From assembly GCA_003819975.1 (NCBI GenBank), contig RPPU01000368.1, forward strand, positions 1 through 5,050: DNA of 5,050 bases, given 5' to 3'. Below the pieces are notes generated by a model. That model searched no databases and was not told the origin of the DNA. It worked only from the letters and a program-made list of their open reading frames with translations. Positions 1 to 3,371 of this stretch are shown here, one piece after another (within the stretch, counting starts at the first letter, position 1; every line of letters starts with the position of its first letter). A program made the translations under genes and the position numbers. This DNA comes from Desulfobacteraceae bacterium (GTDB lineage Bacteria; Desulfobacterota; DSM-4660; Desulfatiglandales; HGW-15).

Positions 1-36
1 CATCTTCCGACAAAACGTGATGGGTTTTTCACCCGA

Positions 37-67
37 AGAAGGAGCGCCTGCGCTCCTTCTTTTTTTT
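37..67 (+). terminator. Strong intrinsic terminator of an upstream plus-strand gene
   Basis: An 11-bp perfect stem is formed by AGAAGGAGCGC (37-47) and its reverse complement (50-60). The innermost pairs probably open to make a 4-nt loop. An unbroken run of eight T (60-67) follows on the plus strand. There is no matching T tract on the other side, so it works for plus-strand transcription. The gene it ends lies almost wholly left of the window; a TGA at 18-20 is one possible stop codon. Confidence 0.85.
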
Positions 68-198
68 ATCCAAATAATGCATGGGAAAAATGTCGGCCAA
101 GAAAGGTATTGAGTCCAAACTTGTGCGGACAGCTCTAAGACATCATCAATAAAGCGTATACCGGAAGCATGACATTTTTGAAATATCCTAATAGACAA

Positions 199-231
199 AT
201 GCCATCCGGACTCTATTGGCCGGGATGGCAT
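199..231. terminator. Hairpin between converging transcripts, probable trpR-like gene terminator
   Basis: ATGCCAT (199-205) pairs with ATGGCAT (225-231), and the stem continues as CCGG (206-209) with CCGG (220-223) after a one-base bulge at 224. The loop is about 10 nt. It lies 34 bp past the stop codon of the minus-strand TrpR-like gene. On the plus strand it is followed by a T-rich stretch (TTGTTGTTTT, 231-240). On the minus strand the tail is only moderately T-rich. It is placed to stop transcripts arriving from either side, but its efficiency toward trpR is uncertain because the minus-strand U tract is poor. Confidence 0.45.
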
Positions 232-264
232 TGTTGTTTTAAAATGTTGGAAATACGCGGGGAT

Positions 265-534
265 TTATTTTTTGAATTTTTGGACCATCTGCTTAAAAGC
301 CGAATTGGGCTTTTTAAGCTCGCGGGAACCCCTCGTGATTTTGCAAAGGCTGATCTGTAGTTTTTTGGCGATTTTTCTTTGGCTCATGCCTTCATCCAGC
401 AAACAAACCAATGACCAGCGCGACGCGATCTCTTCGGCCTCTTTGGGGGTTAAAATGCTTTTTAAAAACCCTTCGATCAATTTCGGGTCGCTTGTTTTTG
501 CCAATATTTTGGAAATATCCGCTAACTTTGCCAT
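265..534 (-). CDS. TrpR/YerC-family transcriptional repressor-like protein
   Basis: This 89-residue cytoplasmic protein matches the Trp-repressor superfamily, a small all-helical dimeric DNA-binding fold. The core is visible as LTP (28-30), SRW (38-40) and then the helix-turn-helix: GMSQRKIAKKL (49-59) followed by the recognition segment ITRGSREL (66-73). In E. coli TrpR, Thr44, Arg54 and Arg84 help hold tryptophan; Thr29, Arg39 and Arg68 occupy the matching places. E. coli Thr81 and Ser88 correspond to Lys65 and Glu72. The spacing between the conserved Arg and the HTH is one residue shorter than in E. coli TrpR, as in YerC/YecD proteins. The protein lacks roughly 15-20 N-terminal residues of the E. 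coli form, which is normal for the wider family. The ATG has a strong ribosome binding site (AGAGGAG). No trp genes are nearby and no CTAG-type trp operator is seen upstream. The family call is firm; tryptophan as co-repressor is inference. Confidence 0.85.
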   Translation of the reverse strand: MAKLADISKILAKTSDPKLIEGFLKSILTPKEAEEIASRWSLVCLLDEGMSQRKIAKKLQISLCKITRGSRELKKPNSAFKQMVQKFKK

Positions 535-536
535 AG

Positions 537-543
537 CTCCTCT
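537..543 (-). promoter_or_regulatory. Ribosome binding site of the TrpR-like gene
   Basis: The minus strand reads AGAGGAG, then CT, then ATG (534-532). This is the best Shine-Dalgarno match in the window and fixes the start codon of the TrpR-like gene. The GAGG core lies 4 nt before the ATG, which is slightly close but within the normal range. Confidence 0.7.
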
Positions 544-641
544 TTCGTTAAAAAGTGATTGATTCTATTAAAAAGAACATCCGCATGTGTGAACATTTTT
601 AAACTGCCGCCTATTTTAACATGCCGATGTCAAAATGGGAA

Positions 642-660
642 CTGTTTTTTAAAAAAACAG
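642..660. repeat. Short A/T-rich inverted repeat between the DUF2007 and trpR-like genes
   Basis: CTGTTTTTT (642-650) is mirrored by AAAAAACAG (652-660) around one central base, giving a perfect 9-bp-arm palindrome. Only the outer C, T and G pairs add stability, so as an RNA hairpin it is weak. It could be part of the transcript end of the upstream DUF2007 gene or a curved A/T tract. I cannot assign a function. Confidence 0.3.
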
Positions 661-690
661 CCGATTACTTGAGTTTTCTGCAGGCTGTAC

Positions 691-710
691 GCAATTGCCC
701 GCGGCAATGC
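691..710 (-). terminator. Weak hairpin just after the DUF2007 stop codon
   Basis: ATTGCC (694-699) pairs with GGCAAT (703-708) across a 3-nt loop, and GC/GC pairs extend the stem past a bulged A at 693. It begins 3 nt after the DUF2007 stop codon, which is where a 3' end stabiliser or terminator would sit. The minus-strand sequence after it has no T run, so it may protect the mRNA end rather than terminate by itself. Confidence 0.3.
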
Positions 711-713
711 CGT

Positions 714-968
714 TTAAGGTTGCGGGTCCGGGTCTGCCGATTCTTCGGATCCTTTTCTTAATTCAACCAGGATTTCTTTAATCTCATCCTTATAGGCTGC
801 CGGCGCGCTGACCGCCCCGAAGCCCAGCTGAACCTGAAACAAACCGTCATAAGCCGTATCATGGTATGATCGGATCAAATGCGGTATGGATCTTTCCATG
901 AGCACCGATCCTAACAGCTCCGCCTCAATTTCATTGTCTAGTGTGGATACTTTAATATAATCTTCCAT
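714..968 (-). CDS. DUF2007 family protein (putative signal-transducing, PII-like fold)
   Basis: This 84-residue protein has the features of DUF2007 (PF09413). A short N-terminal strand is followed by the helix DNEIEAELLGSVLMERSIP (11-29), in which the acidic and aliphatic pattern of the family is clear. The core YDGLFQVQLGFGAVSAP (40-56) comes next, then a C-terminal helix AYKDEIKEILVELRK (58-72) and a short acidic, proline-rich tail. Proteins of this type are predicted to share the GlnB ferredoxin-like fold; no biochemical role is established. It has no signal peptide or membrane segment, so it is cytoplasmic. The ATG has only a moderate upstream purine stretch (GGCGGG, 4-5 nt before it). 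It lies 179 bp before the trpR-like gene in the same direction, but hairpins in that gap argue against tight coupling. No zinc-ribbon or catalytic motif is visible. Confidence 0.75.
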   Translation of the reverse strand: MEDYIKVSTLDNEIEAELLGSVLMERSIPHLIRSYHDTAYDGLFQVQLGFGAVSAPAAYKDEIKEILVELRKGSEESADPDPQP

Positions 969-1010
969 TTTTCCCGCCTTTTTTGATGATATTTAAAAAC
1001 ATCTTTCAAT

Positions 1011-1022
1011 AATAATATTATT
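1011..1022. repeat. AT-only palindrome in the upstream spacer
   Basis: AATAATATTATT is a perfect 12-bp palindrome inside the AT-rich leader upstream of the DUF2007 gene. The surrounding 970-1190 has no coding frame I believe. The promoter for the DUF2007 gene should lie here, but several AT-rich hexamers compete and none has a convincing -35 partner. The palindrome may be simple low-complexity sequence. Confidence 0.25.
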
Positions 1023-1160
1023 TCTACTGTTAATAAAATAACGAAAAGTCCCTACACGGTTATTTCTATAAGCAAAAAGCCAATCAGCACGATTCATTGT
1101 TAATCGTCTCATCGTAATATGAAAACGTCAGCAAAAAAATACTTATCAAGATACGGAATG

Positions 1161-1183
1161 CTATTTTATAACCGGTAAAATAG
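1161..1183 (-). terminator. Possible 3'-end hairpin of the CoA-transferase operon
   Basis: CTATTTTA (1161-1168) pairs with TAAAATAG (1176-1183), an 8-bp AT-rich stem around a 7-nt loop. It lies about 50 bp past the stop codon of the beta-subunit gene. The nearest minus-strand T run (complement of 1133-1139) is about 20 nt further on, so it does not form a textbook terminator. It is the best hairpin I see for ending the CoA-transferase transcript. Confidence 0.3.
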
Positions 1184-1194
1184 TCCTTTCTTCC

Positions 1195-1234
1195 CCCTTG
1201 GACCCTCGAACCCTTGAAGCCTCGACCCCTTCAT
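1195..1234. repeat. Five imperfect tandem copies of an 8-bp unit
   Basis: Reading the plus strand in steps of eight gives CCCTTGGA, CCCTCGAA, CCCTTGAA, GCCTCGAC and CCCTTCAT. Units alternate between a CTTG and a CTCG core, so a 16-bp super-period is also visible. The array touches the stop codon of the CoA-transferase beta-subunit gene (1235-1237) and lies wholly outside the coding sequence. On the mRNA it would be a purine-rich 3' untranslated tract. Mechanism and function are unknown. Confidence 0.7.
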
Positions 1235-2023
1235 TTATAATATCAACTTCTGGGGATCGACCTGTTCCCTGAGAATGCGCAGCTCTTCATCCCGGGGAGG
1301 CACTGCTTCCTTAGCCCTGGAAATGTCGATACTGAAGCCGGATTTTTCACTGATGCGCTCCGGAGTGACTCCCGAATAATATTCGGCCGCATACATCTCT
1401 TTGGTCTGTTCATCGAATTTCATAACCCCCAGGTTGGTGACCACGGCTAAAGGACCCCCGCGCTTGAGGCCCAGCTTTACCCGCGAATCGTCGCCCCGAT
1501 ACCAGCCGATGCTGGTCAAATAGTCCAGTTTTTCCACAAACCGCCTGGGTTCGTGCTGCATAAATACGATCACGCCCGAAGCCAGAGAGGCTACGTCATT
1601 GCCTCCGCCGCTGCCCGAGAACCGAACCTTGGGCCGTCGATAATCGCCGATGCAAGTGGTATTGAGATTGCCGAACTTGTCGATCTGGGCCGCGCCTAAA
1701 AAAGCGACGGTGTGCAGCTTGCGGTGGCCCACAATGGAGAACGCCTCGATCAAACCGGAGTTAAGCGCCGTGCCGCTCATGACCCGCAAGTCGGCCACGG
1801 CCATGGGAATCTCTTCCAGGGCCGGATCGATTCCGCCGGTTTCGAAAAACACAACCGACTGAGGCGCAAAAATTCTTTTAGCTGCCGTGGCCGCGAGCAT
1901 AGCGACACCGGTGCCGGCAAAGACAATGTCGTTGTTTTGAATGAGCCGGCCCGCGCTGATCGCCATGATTTCATTTTGGGTATAAGGTTCCGTAGGTGAA
2001 CTCCTGTGTTGTCTGGCTTGCAT
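1235..2023 (-). CDS. CoA-transferase subunit B, glutaconate CoA-transferase (GctB) type
   Basis: This 262-residue protein is the small, catalytic subunit of a family I CoA-transferase. It aligns along its full length with glutaconate CoA-transferase subunit B of Acidaminococcus fermentans (about 266 residues), as I recall that sequence. VFFETGG (58-64) places Glu61 where GctB has the Glu that forms the gamma-glutamyl-CoA thioester. Other shared blocks are GTG (37-39), AFLGAAQID (107-115), GNLNTTCIGDY (118-128), the RFSGSGGGNDVAS oxyanion-hole region (134-146), FMQHEPRRF (154-162) and MKFDEQTKEMY (201-211). Retention of Glu61 argues for a transferase rather than the IpdAB-type hydrolase. The start is fixed: a stop codon lies in frame 10-12 bases upstream, and the YTQNE segment (14-18) matches the GctB N terminus. 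It follows the alpha subunit with a 91-nt gap occupied by an inverted repeat. The substrate cannot be read from sequence; glutaconate, a 3-oxoacid or another dicarboxylic acid are all possible. Confidence 0.9.
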   Translation of the reverse strand: MQARQHRSSPTEPYTQNEIMAISAGRLIQNNDIVFAGTGVAMLAATAAKRIFAPQSVVFFETGGIDPALEEIPMAVADLRVMSGTALNSGLIEAFSIVGHRKLHTVAFLGAAQIDKFGNLNTTCIGDYRRPKVRFSGSGGGNDVASLASGVIVFMQHEPRRFVEKLDYLTSIGWYRGDDSRVKLGLKRGGPLAVVTNLGVMKFDEQTKEMYAAEYYSGVTPERISEKSGFSIDISRAKEAVPPRDEELRILREQVDPQKLIL

Positions 2024-2030
2024 TATATTT

Positions 2031-2037
2031 CTTCACC
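2031..2037 (-). promoter_or_regulatory. Shine-Dalgarno-like site of the beta subunit, inside the hairpin foot
   Basis: The minus strand reads GGTGAAG, then seven bases, then ATG (2023-2021). It is a modest Shine-Dalgarno match at the correct distance. All but its last base belong to the closing base pairs of the inverted repeat at 2032-2107, so folding of that repeat in the mRNA would hide it. This arrangement is seen in the sequence; an effect on translation is inference. Confidence 0.4.
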
Positions 2038-2107
2038 ACCAAGACCCTAAGACACCAAGATCCTTTTTTTGTTTTTTAACTTCGTGCCTTAACGTCTTAG
2101 TGGTGAA
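2032..2107 (-). repeat. Long imperfect inverted repeat between the two CoA-transferase genes
   Basis: Arms 2032-2059 and 2080-2107 are 28 bases each. They match as reverse complements at 23 positions. On the minus-strand transcript three of the five remaining positions become G-U pairs, leaving only two G-G mismatches. The loop (2060-2079) is almost pure T on the plus strand, A-rich in the RNA. Each arm is itself built on an 8-bp period: CAAGACCC, TAAGACAC, CAAGATCC on the left, and CTT starting at 2080, 2088 and 2096 on the right. It starts 7 bp after the alpha-subunit stop codon and ends 8 bp before the beta-subunit ATG. There is no T run to make it a terminator. I recall similar TTCACCAC...AAGAC palindromes between genes in Desulfobacterota, which suggests a dispersed repeat; this is memory, not a search. 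Confidence 0.8.
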
Positions 2108-2114
2108 AGCTCGA

Positions 2115-3095
2115 TTATCTTCGATCTAGCCCCTTGGCATAACCCAAAACCGGATCTGCCTTAATCTTCGCCAACTGATCCGCCCCCACCTTCTCGAGAT
2201 ATTGGCTGTACGAACCAACCCCATAAACCCATTCTTGCAAGTATCCGGCAAAGAGCCCATCATCCGCTGCCGTCTTTTTGTAGAGATTGAGATGTTTGGG
2301 ATCATAATCGTAAAAACCATAGCAAGCCGTGGGATGCGCGCCGTGAGGCGCCGGGACAATCGCATCGACCATGAAACCCGGCAGGCAATTTTGATCCGGA
2401 TCCCGGCGGATTTCATCGCGCGGCATGAACTCCTCGCAGCTCACGATCACGATATCGGCTGCCTTGGCCTGTTCCAGATCCGCAAAGTTCAATCCCTTAA
2501 TCCGCACGGTCCCGTCCGCGCCTACATATTGCGCATGCAATAAAGTCACATCCGGCGTTAAGGCCGGCAAAAGCACGACCGGGTCTTGTTCAGCGCAGAA
2601 CGGATTCTGCGTGATCGAATACTTCTTGTTGGCCACTTTTGGTTCTTGACGGGTCGCTTTTGAAAAACCTTCACAGCGCAGCAAATCCGACCCCAAACCG
2701 GACTGGGTCGGAATAAAAGGAATGCCCAGGCTGCCGGCCAAAAAACGCAAACTCATTTGAAAATTAGAGTAGTCCTCAAACTCGATCTGTCCCTGCTCGA
2801 TCGCTTTTTTAAAACGAATGCAAGTGGGCGCGTAACGACCGTTGCCGCCATAAGCGATTTCGAGCCTTTGCACGCATCCCGCGCCGATCAGCACATCCAG
2901 ACCCTGGCCGTTGGAATGGCAAACCAGATGCAGGTCGCGGATCTTCTGCCGCACGATCTCGTAAATGAGCGCCATGGGATTGCGCGTCACCGTAAACCCG
3001 CCGATGGCGAGCTGGCACCCGTTCTTAATGAACTTCCGCACCGCGGCTTCAGGCGTCATGAGTTTATCGGCGATTTCAGAGAAGGGATGATCCAT
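2115..3095 (-). CDS. CoA-transferase subunit A, glutaconate CoA-transferase (GctA) type
   Basis: This 326-residue protein aligns end to end with the 320-residue alpha subunit of Acidaminococcus glutaconate CoA-transferase. The family I signature is at 26-40, with GGFT at 32-35 and the following Asn-Pro. Further shared blocks are EDYS (107-110), the glycine loop IPFIPTQSGLGSDLL (125-139), NPF (164-166), HAQYVGADGTVRI (187-199), EEIRRDP-like DEIRRDP (227-233) and PHGAHPTACYGFYDYD (250-265). It pairs with the subunit encoded next on the same strand to form the cytoplasmic enzyme that exchanges CoA between an acyl-CoA and a free acid. The first ATG has a weak AAGAAAG element 7 bases upstream. Met13 (MTPEAAVRK) aligns closer to the start of GctA but has no ribosome binding site, so Met1 is preferred. 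A good sigma70 promoter lies about 55 bp upstream. The call as CoA-transferase is firm; glutaconate as substrate is not shown. Confidence 0.9.
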   Translation of the reverse strand: MDHPFSEIADKLMTPEAAVRKFIKNGCQLAIGGFTVTRNPMALIYEIVRQKIRDLHLVCHSNGQGLDVLIGAGCVQRLEIAYGGNGRYAPTCIRFKKAIEQGQIEFEDYSNFQMSLRFLAGSLGIPFIPTQSGLGSDLLRCEGFSKATRQEPKVANKKYSITQNPFCAEQDPVVLLPALTPDVTLLHAQYVGADGTVRIKGLNFADLEQAKAADIVIVSCEEFMPRDEIRRDPDQNCLPGFMVDAIVPAPHGAHPTACYGFYDYDPKHLNLYKKTAADDGLFAGYLQEWVYGVGSYSQYLEKVGADQLAKIKADPVLGYAKGLDRR

Positions 3096-3148
3096 TAAAA
3101 AACTTTCTTACCATAAAATATGGAAATTTTCCTGAATTTTAAGGCATT

Positions 3149-3177
3149 TTTATAACATAGCCCTCTCGGGTTGTCAA
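3149..3177 (-). promoter_or_regulatory. Sigma70-type promoter of the CoA-transferase operon
   Basis: The minus strand carries a perfect -35 box TTGACA (3177-3172), a 17-nt spacer (3171-3155) and a -10 box TATAAA (3154-3149). Transcription should start near 3142, giving a leader of about 47 nt before the alpha-subunit ATG at 3095. This is the clearest promoter in the window. Confidence 0.7.
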
Positions 3178-3181
3178 CCCG
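3167..3181. promoter_or_regulatory. Palindrome over the -35 box, possible operator
   Basis: CGGGTTG (3167-3173) and CAACCCG (3175-3181) form a perfect 7-bp-arm palindrome around one base, and the -35 hexamer TTGACA lies inside it. A dimeric repressor bound here would block RNA polymerase. I do not recognise the site as that of a named regulator, and it may instead belong to the neighbouring repeat cluster. Confidence 0.4.
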
Positions 3182-3198
3182 TGGGAATTCGGTTCCTT

Positions 3199-3227
3199 GT
3201 AGGGGCAGGTTTAAAACCTGCCCCTAC
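3199..3227. repeat. REP-like perfect palindrome (GTAGGGGC family)
   Basis: GTAGGGGCAGGTTT (3199-3212) is followed, after one base, by its exact reverse complement (3214-3227). The arms start with GTAG, the tetranucleotide that marks REP elements mobilised by REP-associated tyrosine transposases, and I recall GTAGGGGC...GCCCCTAC palindromes as abundant intergenic repeats in several phyla. No T tract follows on either side, so it is not an intrinsic terminator. It lies 21 bp upstream of the -35 box of the CoA-transferase promoter. No transposase is in the window. Confidence 0.7.
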
Positions 3228-3281
3228 CATCCCCGGAATTTTAATTTATTCTGTTCATCCGGCTTAAGGATATTCCATCTC

Positions 3282-3296
3282 TACGGCTATGCCGTA
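3282..3296. repeat. Small hairpin TACGGC/GCCGTA
   Basis: TACGGC (3282-3287) and GCCGTA (3291-3296) form a 6-bp stem with a 3-nt loop in the spacer between the FG-GAP gene and the CoA-transferase promoter. It has no T run on either strand. It could help end readthrough or be incidental. Confidence 0.3.
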
Positions 3297-3307
3297 AATA
3301 TTCTTTC

Positions 3308-3349
3308 AAAAAATAAAAGGCGGCCAAAGCTTATCGCCCTAACCGCCTT
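3308..3349 (-). terminator. Intrinsic terminator of the FG-GAP repeat gene
   Basis: On the minus strand AAGGCGG (3349-3343) pairs with CCGCCTT (3323-3317) around a 19-nt loop, and the stem is followed at once by TTATTTTTTG (complement of 3316-3307). It begins 22 bp after the stop codon of the FG-GAP gene. The loop is long but the GC stem and T tract are convincing. It separates that gene from the CoA-transferase promoter downstream. Confidence 0.6.
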
Positions 3350-3371
3350 AACGAATCCAATGAAAACACTC

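Noticed and set aside
1..20. Possible C-terminal end of an upstream plus-strand gene finishing at the TGA at 18-20
   Set aside because: Only five codons are visible and another frame stays open further, so the reading frame of the gene that uses the terminator at 37-67 cannot be decided.
169..360. Plus-strand 63-codon open frame
   Set aside because: It runs through the hairpin at 199-231 and overlaps the 3' end of the TrpR-like gene on the other strand. It has no ribosome binding site and no recognisable composition.
575..596. Direct repeat GAACAT (575-580 and 591-596) upstream of the trpR-like gene as a repressor site
   Set aside because: The Trp-repressor family binds palindromes, the repeat is only six bases, and one chance copy in an AT-rich spacer is expected.
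613..633. TTGACA (628-633, minus strand) as -35 box for the trpR-like gene with TAAAAT (613-618) as -10
   Set aside because: The spacer would be only 9 bp, too short for a sigma70 promoter, and no -10 box lies at 16-18 bp.
1195..1234. The 8-bp repeat tract as a CRISPR array
   Set aside because: The units are contiguous and degenerate, with no unique spacers and no cas genes in the window.
2202..2543. Plus-strand 113-codon open frame, and a similar one at 2757-3098
   Set aside because: Both lie antisense inside the well-supported CoA-transferase alpha gene, where GC-rich codons keep the opposite strand open. Neither translation looks like a protein family.
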